Part shown: in pieces, positions 42,967 through 55,283 of the stretch
Layout: the number at the start of each line of letters is the position of its first letter
Position numbering within the stretch: the stretch's first letter is position 1
Source of the DNA: Plasmodium relictum
Taxonomy: Eukaryota > Apicomplexa > Aconoidasida > Haemosporida > Plasmodiidae
Direction: 5' to 3'
NCBI RefSeq assembly: GCF_900005765.1
Contig: NC_041687.1
Location: forward strand, 930,001-994,000
DNA length: 64,000 bases
Made by a program: the position numbers and the translations under genes
The notes under the pieces: model-generated
The model's input: the letters and a program-made list of their open reading frames with translations, nothing else
Databases searched by the model: none
What the model was told of the DNA's origin: nothing

Positions 42967-44666
42967 AATGTATAAACTTTTTTTATGTATTAATTAAAAA
43001 AAAAAAAGAAAAAAAAAAAAAAAAAGGAAAATATTTAAATAAATAAAAACATATTTTGTTGTAAAAATATTTATATAAATAATATAATATTTTATTATAT
43101 TAATTTATATATTTTAACTTTATTAATTATATATTAAATATTCAAGAGAATTAATTTGTATACGATAATTTTAAAAAAAAAAATAATAAAAATAAATAAT
43201 TACGAGAAACAAATAATAAAATGAAATAAACTTAAGAAGATACTCAAGAATAAACAAAAATTAAGGAAATATATATGATTATTATTATATAGATTGAAAA
43301 AAAAAAAAAAAAAGAAACAATTTCTAAAAATTTCTAGAAATATTTCTTTATATATTTTTTTGTATATATAAATCAAATATATACATAATTCAATATATGT
43401 ACATATGTTTACTGCATTATTTTATAAATTTTTAATCAAAATTTTGATAGACTAATTATTTATATTTTATTTATTTTTTCTTTTTTTTATATATTATTAT
43501 TTTTATAATATCTTATGCTTAATAAAACTTTTTTTTTTTCTTCTCTATTACTTTTGTAATATATTATTATGAAATGAAATTTTCTATCCCTCTATTTCTT
43601 TTACTAGTTTTTTACAAGATGCATAAAAAAAAATTTATATAAAAATTAAAAATGAGATAGTAAAAACTATTATGTTTTATCGATACATAAAAAAAGTAAA
43701 AAAATATATTTATAAAGTTTGAAAAAAAATTGTTTTAAATAACAAGGTTATGAAACAAGAGCTAAAAAAATTTAGAAAAAAATTAAGAAAATATAATTAT
43801 ATTAATTTGTGATGTATCATTGAAATAATGAAATATAAAAAAAAAAAATTTATTATTTCTTTTATAATACTTTATTTATACTTATTATATGTATGTTTTT
43901 TAACAAAGTTATGAATATAATTTTTTTTTTTTTTTTTTTTTGAGGTTAATTTTATATTATTCATTTTTTAAAATTAGACATTTATTGTATGTACAAAAAA
44001 AAACATATTAAAAAAATACACATTAATAAACATATTTATATATTTATTTCATTATTTTATTTTAATATTATTTATTTATTTTGTATAAAAAAGTTAAAAT
44101 CAAATATTAGCTTTTGCAATGTTTTTAATAAAAGTGTTATTTTTAATATTAGACAGGCTTTTTTAAGAAAATTTAATATAAATACTTTACTAGTATTCTC
44201 AATATAATATATTTCATAACTAAAAAAAGGGGTAAATAAAATTCTATATGCAATATAATTCATATTTTTAATTATTATAAAATAAAATATATTTTAAAAA
44301 GCACATTTTTAGATTAATTTTTTTTTTTTCTAAATATGTACCTATTAAATCCTACATTTACGAAATTTATCTATTTAAAAAAATAGAAAAAGTTATAAAA
44401 AAGCTTTAGAAAGTGAATTAAATATGTAATTAAATGAAATAAAAAAAAAAAAAATAATAATAATTACAAAAAATAAATATAGAAGCGCTTAAATAGCATA
44501 AATTTATGAATATTAAAAAAAAATAAAATAAAATACAATAATACATAAAAAGAACACATATATAAAAAAATAAAAATAAAAAAATATTAAAATATAATAA
44601 ACTTATGAATTCTAAAAAAAAAATTAAATATTACGTTATTTACATAAAAGAAAAATAAAGGAAAAA
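42967..44666. other. Divergent intergenic region, SMC1 / PF16
   Basis: 1.7 kb with promoters for both genes. A-runs lie near 43002-43024 and 43298-43313 and a T-run near 43921-43940. A 72-codon plus-strand ATG frame at 43989-44207 contains one possible membrane span but is Ile/Phe/Lys-rich like chance frames here, so it is not called. Confidence 0.6.
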
Positions 44667-46565
44667 ATGAGTAAAATTATAAATCAAATATTTGATGATT
44701 ACAATAAATCAAAAATACAATTCACTCAAAGTATCTCTGATCTTTGCTTAAAATCTTATAATATTGAAATATTAATAAATACTGACATAATAATTTTACT
44801 TCGTCCATTAATACTAGATAAAGTTCCTACTGTTCAACAAAATGCCACTTTTATTTTAGCAAAATTAGCTAATTATTCTGAAGAAGTAGCTTTAACAATT
44901 TTGCAAAATGATATTTTACCTCACTTAATTTATTGTTTAAAACATGATAATAAAAATTATAGAAAAAATTGCGCATATACTTTAAAATGTTTAGCTAAAC
45001 ATAATTCAAAATTGGCTAATCTTGTTGCTGAAGAAAATTGCATTGATTATTTGATGGACTGCTTAGATGAATATGATTTAAAATTAAAAGAGTCTTGTAT
45101 TAATGCATTGTGTGCTATTGTAAAAAATGATTTAGAGTTATCAAACAATGTAGTTAATAAAGGGATAATTCCTTTGTTAATTTTGTGTTTGCAAGAAAAA
45201 GATAATAATTTAATAAAAAGTAGCATAAATTTATTATCTGAATTAAGTAAACAGTCAAATGAAATAGCTAAAAATGTAGTTGACAATAATGCTTTACCTT
45301 ATTTAATAAAATTTTTAGACAATAATGATATTCATATAAAGAGATACACTTGTAACTGTTTATCTCATATAGCAAAACACAAAGAAGAGTTAACCGAATT
45401 AATGATAGAAAATGATATATTTCCTAAGGTTCTTTACTTATTAAAAGATAATGATGATATTGTTAAAAAGAATTGTGCTAATTCTTTAAAAGAAATGAGT
45501 AAACATAATGAAGATATATGTAAAATTATTGTTCGTGCAGGAGCATTACCTTTTTTATGTGACTATATAGAACAGTCAAAAGATAATATAAAATTACCTG
45601 CAATATTATGTCTTGGTTTTATATCTTCTTTTTCTGAATCATTAAGTTTAAATATTATTTTGTCTAATGTAATTCCTATTTTAAAAAAATGTTTAATCGA
45701 AGAAAGTGAAGACCATATAAAATGTGCTTGTGTATGGGCATTGGGAAACATTGGAAAACATTCATCAGATCATGCTAAGAAAATTTGTGACGAAAATATT
45801 TTAATTATTTTTGTTAACTTATACAATTCTAATGATTCTTCAGATGATTTAAAAAAAAAAGTTAAAATATCATTAAAAGGTATTGCACAAAAAGTTACTA
45901 ATTTAGAAGCATTAGAGCCCGTTTTTATTAAATCACCAATTAAATTAGCTAAATATTCCATTTTTCAATTTGCTAAAATATTACCTAATAATCCTTCATA
46001 CAAAAAATCGTTTATTAAATCTGGATGCTTACAACGTTTACAAGTAAAATAAAAAAAAAAATAAATAAGTAAAAGGAAAAAAGAAAAAAGAAAAAAGAAA
46101 AAAGAATATATAAATATAAATAAAGTAAAAAGTTAAAATAATGACAATTTAAAGAGATATTATAATAAATAATTTAAAGTATTAGTGTACTTCAACAAAT
46201 AAGTGTAACAATATTTTTATGTAAAAATAATCAAAATAATAGATTTATAATTTCCACTTACTAATGCATTAAATTACGTGAACTTTTTAAAAAAAAATAA
46301 ATAAAAACAAGAAAAAGAATAAAATTTTAATAGGAACTTTTATTCTTACCATTTTTTTCATAACATATAAAAAATGTAAATTTTTTTTATTTTAAATAAA
46401 TATTTATTTTTATATTAGGAAATAAAAAGTTCTGAAGAAGCAAAGGAATTTGAATTGGAAATAAATAGTATAAATAAATCTTTCCCCGAAGATATAATAA
46501 ACTATTATACACCTGGATATTCTGAAACCTTAATTAAAAAAATTGATGAAGTTGATAAAAATTAA
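44667..46565 (+). CDS. PF16: PF16/SPAG6 armadillo-repeat axoneme protein, two exons
   Basis: Central-apparatus protein of 9+2 axonemes; in malaria parasites only the male gamete has a flagellum. Exon 1 is 44667-46043 and exon 2 is 46419-46565, joined in phase 0 for 507 aa, the usual family length. About eight armadillo repeats run through the protein. Diagnostic stretches are LLRPLILDKVPTVQQNA near residue 45, EEDHIKCACVWALGNIGKHS near 350, and the exon-2 terminus SFPEDIINYYTPGYSETL, matching SPAG6 CYPEEIVRYYSPGYSDTL. Work on the rodent parasite orthologue links PF16 to male gamete motility and fertilisation. It is divergent from SMC1 across 1.7 kb. Expression limited to gametocytes is expected, not visible here. 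Confidence 0.95.
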
Positions 46566-47020
46566 CTTCAATAAAAGAATCTACGTTTTATTAGCATGCT
46601 TGTGTACTAATAAATATATATTTTGAAAACATAATAATAAAAATAAAAAAATGAAAATTCTTTTTTTATTTCAAAATTTCAAAAATCATCTTGAATATTT
46701 TTTTTTTAAAGTTATAATTTTATTTTATTATATTTTATATTTTATTTTAACATTCCATTGTAAATAGAAAATTCTTTAAATATATTTAAAAAAAAAAAAA
46801 AAAATGAATACATAAAATGTTTTATTTTTCAGTTTCAATAGAATTATTTGTTATATATTTCAAAAAATATTAATTTTTTATATACATTCTATAAATTAAT
46901 AAATACTTATGTCAAAATTAACCAAAAAATATTGTATAATAAAATGATCTATATAAGACTTCTTTTTATATAAAATAATTTCATTTTAATAAATTAAAAG
47001 AATAACCATTACTGTATTTA
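46566..47020. other. Intergenic spacer after PF16
   Basis: 455 bp of A/T tracts holding the PF16 3' UTR and the promoter of the next gene. Nothing else is visible. Confidence 0.6.
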
Positions 47021-50000
47021 ATGAAATATTTATTAAAAAGAAAAAATATAAAATTGATAACCTGCAATAACTTTTATAAATTATGTTGTTTTTACTGTTC
47101 TAATGAAAAAAAAATATCTAATATTTTTGAGAATACAAAATTAACCACAAAAAATTACTTGATTCAGCATGAAAATGATATAATAAATATTTTACAATAT
47201 TCATTAAGAAATAAAAATGAAATTACAGCACAAAGCATAGTTCTATTACTTAAATCGTGTAGTAAAAATAAATATATAAATCATAAAGTTGCAAACTTAA
47301 TAGTTAAGCATATCAAGTATAACATTGAAAATTTTTCAATAATTAAATTGTGTATATGTTTAAATTATATAGTCAATTTAAATATAAAAAATGAAGAGAG
47401 CTTTAATTATTTAGTAACTAACTCTTTAATTAAAAAATTGAAAAATGATGAAGACTTAGATCTATATGGTGTATGTATGATAACTAAATTTTTAATTAAT
47501 GAAAAAATAAAAAATGAAGAATTACTTTATTTCTTATTAAACTTAACTAAAAATAGGTTAGATAAAAATTCTAATCACTATGATATATATAATTTGATAA
47601 TCTCATTTTTAAATATGCAAAATAGTGTTTTAAATAATAATAATAATATTTGCAGTAAGGAAGTTAGTAATAATCTTTTTAATAAAAGCATTGTATATAC
47701 TGAATTTCTCAATAAAGATTCAATAAATGGTGTAGTTAATAATAGTAATTTGAAAAGTATTAATAATGATTACATTAAAAATAATTATAAAAATAATTAC
47801 AGAAATGTAGCTAAATTAAATGAAGAAGTTATTCATAAATTATTATTTTACTATATAAAGTTAGAAAATATAAAAAACGAAGAAATTATTTTAATTGTAA
47901 ATAATTTAACTAATGTAAAAAAAGGTTATTTTTTTTATGAAATGAATTTGAATAAAAATGAAAGAACTTTATTGTATGAAATATATTTAAACAAATTAAA
48001 TTATAAAGAAAAATTTGGAGGTAAGATATTGGCTCTTTTGTTATTTAATTTACAAAAAATTTTCAGGTTAAATGAAATATCAGAAGAAAAATTTTACAAC
48101 ATTTTAGAAAATATTAATAATGATTTTAGATTTGTTGCATTATGTACTAAAGAGACTACACAGAAAGAGTTGGAAAAACAGAAAAGAGAGTTAGAACAAA
48201 AAGAAAATGTTAATAATAATTTTTTAAAGCAAAATGAAAATGAAAAAAGAATAAAAAGTGTACAAATAAATGAAGGAAAAAATAATCATAGAGAAAACTT
48301 TGTAGAAACTTGTAACAAAATTAACACTAATTACACAAATAAAATAAGAATGTATTTTAGTATCCAAGAAATTGGCATGGTATTTCAATTTTATGATTTT
48401 TTGCAAAGTTACGAAAGAGAAAAAAAAAAAATGAAAAATTTTCTTCAAGACTTTAAAAATAAGACTGAAAAGGACAACATTTTAAATAAAAAAAATAATC
48501 TAAATGATTTTAAATTAATAAATAAATCAAAAAAATTACAGAATAATTATAAATCAGTGGTAGTAGATACTGAAAGGATTTCAAATAAAAATTATTGTGG
48601 CATTTTTGAAGTATATATAAATATCTTAAAAAAGAGTTTATTTTTTTATTCTCTACATAATAGAAAAGAGAAAATGAATATACTCGATTTTTGTACTGTA
48701 TTCAAAGGATTTTCTAAAATATATAAAAATAGCTACTTAGATAAATACATACTTTTATTTTTTCTAAAATTCATAATTTTAAATCAAAACAAAATAAAAA
48801 TTAATGAATTAAAAATTATATTTAAATTAATTTTTGAAAAGAAAAATGAAGATTTTTTTGAAATAGTTTATAATACAAAAAATGTTTTTAGTTGTTTGCA
48901 GAATATTTTAATTAAAAATTTGTTGAGTGAAAAAAGAACAAAAAATGAAAATATAGTATCATTTATAATGTGCTTTTATTATTTATCATTTTTAAATTTT
49001 AATAGTAATACATATTTTATATTAAATAATTTCATTTTAAAAAATATAAGAAATAGTAATGTAAATGCTCTTATCCCATATATTATTATAAGCAAATTTA
49101 ACTATTATAAATTAAGAAAAAAATTATCTAAAGAAAGTATAAAAGTTGAACCAATAAGAAATTATAAAAATATTAATTCTAAATGCATTTTAAATGATTT
49201 ACAAAGAAAAAGAAATATAAATGATGAAGAAAGTAACAATGAAACAGTATATAACGTTATAGAAAAAAATATAGAAAATAATGAAGAGAAAAATAATAAA
49301 AAGGAAGCTTCATTAGAATTTAAAGATAATTTAGATGATATTAATAGAATACCTATTTTGTACAAGTTAATAAACAGAAATTTTAATAATTATAAAACAT
49401 ATTATGTGTTGAATTGTGTATACATGCTCATCAAATTTTTAAAAGAGAAAAATACTTTTCTTTTTTTTTCGAATTGTAATTTTCCTGATTTATTTGAAAA
49501 ACTGCACAATAAATTAAGTAACCAAACTTTAATTTGTAAAAATTATGACTATTTTATTAATTATGCCAAATATAACTATTGCATATCTTTTTTTAATTAT
49601 TATATAAACTTAAATAATTTATTAGAAAAATTACAGTTCAACATGAAGTTTCCTTATAATTTTTACACACCATTTAATACATATATGTTAGCTCATTTTT
49701 TAATGGATTATAAGAATCATTTAATGAATAACAGTTTTCATTTAGATAAAAACTCACACAATTACATAGATAATAAATCATTTAAAAGAATAATGAATGA
49801 AAAAATGATAGTCTTTCATAATTTTATGAAGCATATAAATTCTTACAACTTTTTAAATATACATGATATAATAAATATGATAAAAACAATAAAATTTTTT
49901 TCTTCTAAACTAAGTCATAGTAACTTTATAATATTGCATAATTTGACAATAAATTTGGAATTTTATAAATACACAAAAATAAGTACTATTTTTGAATTAT

Positions 50001-50639
50001 TAATTGAATATATAAAATTTATGTATTACTTAGAGTTAGAAAATCAAAAGACATTTGAAAAATGCAATTACTTAATAGTTAATGTTTTTATATTTCTGTT
50101 CAGAATAGTTTTTAAAAATATATTAAGAAATTTGGAAAACAATTATATTGGTATGTTATATTTATCTTTTCTCTACATATTTTATTTTATTCAAAAGTCA
50201 AATTATATTTTTCATGCTTTATCATTAAATAACTTGAATCAAATAAATTACTATATTAACCTAAAATATATGACCTTAGATAAGTACGAACAAACATATT
50301 CTTTTCAAGTACAAAAAAAAAAAAAAACCTTTATACATATATATATATATATATTTTAAAAAACATAAATGAAAATAGTATATATAAATAATGTTTTTTT
50401 TTAAAATTTGAATGAAATATTATGTTCATATATTTAAAAATATACATATTGGTATTTATATAAATTTAATTTAAATAAAATAAAATAGATAACTTATAAA
50501 CAATTTATACTATTTTTTTTTTTTTTTATAGTTACATATTTTAGAAGTTCTAAAAGGAATTGTAAAAAATAAAAGAATGATAATAAATGAATACAACATA
50601 TATGATACCCCTTATACCGTTGATATTCTTATTAAATAA
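47021..50639 (+). CDS. Large helical-repeat protein, probably organellar RNA-binding (HPR/RAP-like), two exons
   Basis: Exon 1 is 47021-50308 and exon 2 is 50532-50639, phase 0, giving 1131 aa. The N terminus (MKYLLKRKNIKLITCNNFYKL) is basic with no acidic residue for about 30 positions, suggestive of mitochondrial targeting. The body is tandem alpha-helical, with motifs such as EITAQSIVLLLKSCSKNKYINHKVANLI and FSIIKLCICLNYIVNLNI resembling the degenerate 35-40 residue repeats of apicomplexan heptatricopeptide/FASTK-like proteins. Exon 2 ends in NEYNIYDTPYTVDILIK; PYTVDI is a phrase that precedes RAP domains in such proteins, though no RAP domain follows before the stop. A Lys/Asn-rich insert lies at about 375-515. 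A role in organellar RNA metabolism is inference. Confidence 0.6.
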
Positions 50640-51408
50640 TATAAAAAAATATATATATATAAAAATTGAATATGGACAATAGAAAAGAATAGTAAAATAC
50701 AAAAATTAAACAACTATAATAAGACTTTATAATTGTTTATGATACAAAAAAAAAATGAAATAAAATAAAATAAAACATAACTGTTTTATATTAACAGAAG
50801 TTATTACTTTTATTTTTAATTATAGTAGATTCGTTGAGGAATGATGTTATGGAATATATAAATTAAAACTATTCTCCTTTTATTAATAATTACTTATTCA
50901 TGGTGAACTATTCTTTCTATTTATAAAAAAAAAAAAAAAAAAAAAAAATTATTTTTCCTTTAAAATTTTAGCATATTTTTAAATTTAATAAAAATGCACT
51001 AAATATTTATATATATACATATATTAAATATTTTATTATTTTTACTGTTCTATTTTCTTTTAATTCTTATTTTGCCTAACTTTATTTTCTACTTCTTTAT
51101 ATTATTATTATTATTATATTTTTCATTATTTTAATGTGTTTATATTCTTTATGCTTATTATTGTATTTATAATTTATTTTGTTTTTTTTTCTTATCCTTA
51201 TTTCCGTTATTTTTTATTATACTTTTTCTTATAATGATCAATATCATTTTATATATTTATTATTATTATTATTTTTTCATATATTTAAATAACTCAGGAT
51301 ATAAAAGGCATTAACCGTTGTTAGAGAAATTTTATAATAAAAAATATTTCATATTTTTTATTTTATATATTATCCATTTATTGGAACATCAAATACTACT
51401 TTAACATT
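50640..51408. other. Convergent intergenic region
   Basis: 3' sequences of the helical-repeat and RNPS1-like genes. It includes a 26-base A-run near 50923-50948 and several ATT trinucleotide runs. Nothing coding is seen. Confidence 0.6.
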
Positions 51409-51840
51409 TTACTTTTTTTTATTTTTTTTTCTTCTTTTGATTGACAAACTTTTTGATTTATTATTAGAAATTTTAGAACTGCGAGAAAGGGAATTTCTAG
51501 ATGTAGAATCTTTTATATAATTTTTTTTCTCATTTCTTTGTTTATTTTCATTATGTTTCGTATTTTTTTCTTTTTCTTTTTCATTTATTCCATGTTCATA
51601 TTTTACTGACACAATTTTACCATCTATCTGGCCCCCGTTCATAAATTCTTTTGCAATTTTTGCGTCAACTCCATTTTCAAATTTTATTTTTGCACACGTT
51701 AAATTATTATTATTTACATTTTCATTATCTAATAAAAAATTTATATCTTTTAAATCTCCAAAATGCATAAAAATTTCTTTTAAATGTTCTACACTTACGT
51801 TTTTTGTTAAATTATATATATATATGCAATTATTGCTCAT
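51409..51840 (-). CDS. RNPS1: RNPS1-like RRM protein
   Basis: A 143-aa protein with one N-terminal RNA recognition motif (residues about 5-80) and a basic Ser/Lys/Arg tail. RNP2 is CIYIYNL and the RNP1 region is LTCAKIKFEN. The end of the RRM, FMNGGQIDGKIVSV, closely follows the RNPS1 signature MDGGQIDGQEI, and TKNVSVEHLKEIFMHFG follows TRNVTKDHIMEIFSTYG. RNPS1 is a splicing activator peripheral to the exon junction complex and part of ASAP/PSAP. The animal protein is longer, with a Ser-rich N-terminal half that is absent here. The short SR-like tail (SRNSLSRSSKISNNKS) may substitute for an RS domain. It is convergent with the helical-repeat gene. Confidence 0.78.
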   Translation of the reverse strand: MSNNCIYIYNLTKNVSVEHLKEIFMHFGDLKDINFLLDNENVNNNNLTCAKIKFENGVDAKIAKEFMNGGQIDGKIVSVKYEHGINEKEKEKNTKHNENKQRNEKKNYIKDSTSRNSLSRSSKISNNKSKSLSIKRRKKNKKK

Positions 51841-52897
51841 ATTTATTTTTAAACTTAAAGAAAAAAATAAAAAAAAGAAGATTATTAAATCTTTTTACAA
51901 AAAATTTTCTTTTTTTTCAAAAGATATAAATGTTATATTTTCTTATATATTGAACATTCATTGAATTTCATTAATTCTTATAAAGAAATATAAAATTATA
52001 TACAAATATATTTCATTCTAGTACTTATATACTTAAAATTTTACAAAAAAATTATATATATAAATATATTTACAAATTTCAATGTTATTTTGAAATTAAA
52101 TAAAAATATTTATATGTAAAATTTAAAATATATATATGTACATATGCCAAATTATGATTATTATTTTATTTTATTTTATTTTATTTTTATTTATATTTAT
52201 ATTTTTAATTATTTTTATTTTATTTTATTTTATTTTTTTTTTTTTGCAATATTAAATATACTATATATTCAGCTTAGAAACAAAAGATTTTAGTTAAATT
52301 GTGAAACATTAAAAATTATCTGTATGTAAATATTAAATTAAAATAAATATGATCGTTTTTCTTTTATATTTTTTGAGTTTGTCTAATAGTTTTTTTTATT
52401 TCTACATATTATTTATGAAATATGTGTTGTAAATTTATATATTATCTCTATAAAAATTTTCTTTAAAAATTTTAAGAATAATCAAAATTACAGTTATTAA
52501 AATAAAGGAATAAAAAAAAAATTTTTTTTTAGCATCATTTTAATTTTGAAAGTTTTTTAAAAAAATGCCATTTAAAAAAGAAAAAAATAAAGAAAACAAA
52601 TGTTTTCAAAATGTTACTTCATAATATAATTTATTGTATAAAAAAAGGAAAACTAGTACACATCAAATTAATAACAATAAATAACACAAAAAATACTTTA
52701 TTAAAAATTATATTTTTAAGAGTTTTTCTAAATTATTAAGTGAACTAAAAAAAAAGAATATATGCATATATATAAAATTAAAAAAAAAAAAAAAGATATG
52801 TATATATATATAATTGCTTTTATAAAGTCATATTTTAATAATTCTTAAAAATTAATACATTTACATTTTTTTTTGTTAAAAAAAAAAACTATTTTTT
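51841..52897. other. Intergenic region, RNPS1-like / CLPTM1
   Basis: 1.06 kb of A/T tracts between two minus-strand genes, including runs of TTTTA at 52161-52186 and 52211-52235. It holds the RNPS1-like promoter and the CLPTM1 3' UTR. No gene is seen. Confidence 0.6.
52161..52235. repeat. (TTTTA)n microsatellite, interrupted
   Basis: Two blocks of TTTTA units (52161-52186 and 52211-52235) separated by TATTTATATTTATA-like sequence. Confidence 0.85.
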
Positions 52898-54601
52898 TTA
52901 TTTGTTCTTTTTGGATTCTTCTATTAATTTATCGTCATTAATAACAATTATTTTTCTTTCTTTTTTATACAAAAAGTATTGTAATAAAAAAATAATGAAA
53001 ATTATATCGTCTCCCAAAACATTATATTTATGAATCGTTGGCATCCTTAAAAATACTGCAAATATATCATCTATAATAACATTTAAAAAAAGTAAAATAA
53101 AAGAAAATATCGTCATATACTGAACTGTTTTTGTGTAATAATTTCTTAGAACTTGAGGAAACATGAAAATAAAATTAAAAATATATGAATGTACACCTAT
53201 TGTTGTGTTTATTAATGAATAAAAAGAATTGTATTTATTGAAAGCCAAATTATATATAAAAATAATTATTAATGAAAAAAACATAATAAAGTATAATCTT
53301 TTATTCATGTAATTTTCAAATTTAATAATATTAGAATTATTTTTATTTAAAGTGGGCTTTTTATGAATATATATAAAAGGATAAACAGTAAATAAAATTA
53401 TATCATATGTGTTCAGTAATTTCCATACACATACAAGCACCTTCAGTAGTGAAAATAGCATTATAATTTTACCTTCATTCTTATGCTTTAAATATAAAAA
53501 AATAAAAAAATTAAATATCAACTTTAAATGAATATTACTTGAAGAAATGGAATATAAATAATTCAAGTTTTCCCAAATATTTATATCTAAATATAATGCA
53601 ATTATATCTAAAGTTAAATGAATGAAGCAGATAAGAAATATGAACATAGATAAGTACATATTGCAGCAAAATGATATAACTAAACTATCTAAATCATAGG
53701 CGCTAAAACTATATTTTTGTTTCATGTAATTTATGTTAAATGTCAATACATTAAATAGATTGAAATAAAAATAACTAATAGGAACATATTCTACTTTGAC
53801 TTTGTTTATATATTTTAAATTATCATCATTATTCATTACGTCTCTTTCTTTTTTATTTAAAAGTAATGTATATTCATCTTCAGGTGTTAAATAATTATTA
53901 ACGTAAATAGGCATAGAGTAAGTGCCATTAAACTTATTTATAAAGATGTTTGAAAAAAAATTAAGTTTATTAATATTAAGATCATTATATTCTATAACCG
54001 GTCCAAAATGAATTAGTTTAGGAATATAAAATAAATTATCTACTCTTTTTGTTTTACTTTTTGTTAAATTTTTCTTTACTTCAGACTTTTTACTTTTCGT
54101 TAATAAAGTTGTAACAGTACCGTATCTATATAATTTATTGTTAACATAAGTAATTATGTGTAAGTATATATTTTTTTTCTTATTATAAAGATTATCTGGA
54201 ATGATTAAATCAAATGAGGGATAAATATTTTCTGTAAAAAACAGCCATTTCTTTTTTCTTTTTATTTTCTTTTCATCCCAATTATAAGTGGTATTTGTAA
54301 AATTATAAATATTAATAAAATTTTTATCAGAATCAATATATTTTTCATTTATATATTTATTCAAGTCTATATATTCTACACAAGATAGGTATAAATGGTA
54401 ATCTATTTTATCATTTTTTTTTAATACATTTTTATATGGCTTATACAAGTATTTTTTTTCTTTATGATCACCTACCTCTTCATTTAAATAATATTTTAAT
54501 TCTTCTGAAGGATCATACAATGGTGTCTTTATATTTTCATATATGTAATAAGAGCTATACAATATATAATAAAATATAATTCCAATTATTATTTTAATCA
54601 T
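52898..54601 (-). CDS. CLPTM1: CLPTM1 family multi-pass membrane protein
   Basis: A 567-aa protein of the cleft lip and palate transmembrane protein 1 family. An N-terminal hydrophobic anchor (residues about 3-20) is followed by a hydrophilic, probably luminal domain to about residue 295. A C-terminal block of about six membrane spans begins after KQKYSFSAYDLDSLV. The family signature near the end is intact: FNFIFMFPQVLRNYYTKTV, then IDDIFAVFLRMPTIHKY and GDDIIFIIFLLQYFLYKKER; animal CLPTM1 has FMFPQL, IDDLFAFIIKMPTLHR and RDDVVFLIYLYQRW. The protein ends in KKNK, a dilysine KKxx ER-retrieval form. CLPTM1 proteins act in the ER and limit receptor exit in animals; the role here is unknown. Single exon. 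Confidence 0.9.
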   Translation of the reverse strand: MIKIIIGIIFYYILYSSYYIYENIKTPLYDPSEELKYYLNEEVGDHKEKKYLYKPYKNVLKKNDKIDYHLYLSCVEYIDLNKYINEKYIDSDKNFINIYNFTNTTYNWDEKKIKRKKKWLFFTENIYPSFDLIIPDNLYNKKKNIYLHIITYVNNKLYRYGTVTTLLTKSKKSEVKKNLTKSKTKRVDNLFYIPKLIHFGPVIEYNDLNINKLNFFSNIFINKFNGTYSMPIYVNNYLTPEDEYTLLLNKKERDVMNNDDNLKYINKVKVEYVPISYFYFNLFNVLTFNINYMKQKYSFSAYDLDSLVISFCCNMYLSMFIFLICFIHLTLDIIALYLDINIWENLNYLYSISSSNIHLKLIFNFFIFLYLKHKNEGKIIMLFSLLKVLVCVWKLLNTYDIILFTVYPFIYIHKKPTLNKNNSNIIKFENYMNKRLYFIMFFSLIIIFIYNLAFNKYNSFYSLINTTIGVHSYIFNFIFMFPQVLRNYYTKTVQYMTIFSFILLFLNVIIDDIFAVFLRMPTIHKYNVLGDDIIFIIFLLQYFLYKKERKIIVINDDKLIEESKKNK

Positions 54602-55283
54602 TTTTTCAATACATTTTTCTTTTTACATATATAAAAAAAAATATATATATACATATAAGTAAATTTTGTAAAATATTTAATTTAAAAAAATTACGTTAAT
54701 AACAGAGTTACATTTTTAAATGGCATACAATATTCACAAATATATATATACAAAAATTAATAGTAGTGACTAAAAAAAATTAAAAAGAATAAATAATTCC
54801 ATAAAAAAAATAACATTAACAAATAAATATTTTTGAGAATATTTTAAAGTTATAATTTCATATTAAAATAAAATATAATATATATATATATATTTATTTA
54901 AAAATGCACAAAAATATAAATTTACAATAATGCTTCAATTTATTATATACTTTAAGACACTCCATACTTTATATCATTTCATTTAGCTTAATGATTAAAA
55001 TTTTTATATAAAACAGAAAAATTTCAATAGTACTTCAAAATATTAATTAAAAAAATTATAAAATAATAAAGATTTTAATAATTTTTTATATTTTCATTTT
55101 TTAAATTATCTTCATTAAATTATATTTCTCAATTTTTATTTTATTTTTTTTTTTTTTAATATTTTAAATAATAATAATAAATATTATTATAAATATTTTT
55201 CTTTTTTATTCTAAATTTTTTCATTTTTTAAATTATAAATATTGAAAGATTAGTGTTACCTCTTTTATTTTATACTTATAAAA
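54602..55283. other. Divergent intergenic region, CLPTM1 / coiled-coil gene
   Basis: 682 bp of promoter sequence for two divergent genes, with T-tracts near 55145-55157 and a short (AT)n near 54879-54891. Nothing else is seen. Confidence 0.6.

Noticed and set aside
43989..44207. 72-codon plus-strand frame between SMC1 and PF16
   Set aside because: Its composition is like noise, with one hydrophobic run typical of TTT/ATT codons. It lies within the divergent promoter region and shows no support beyond an ATG.
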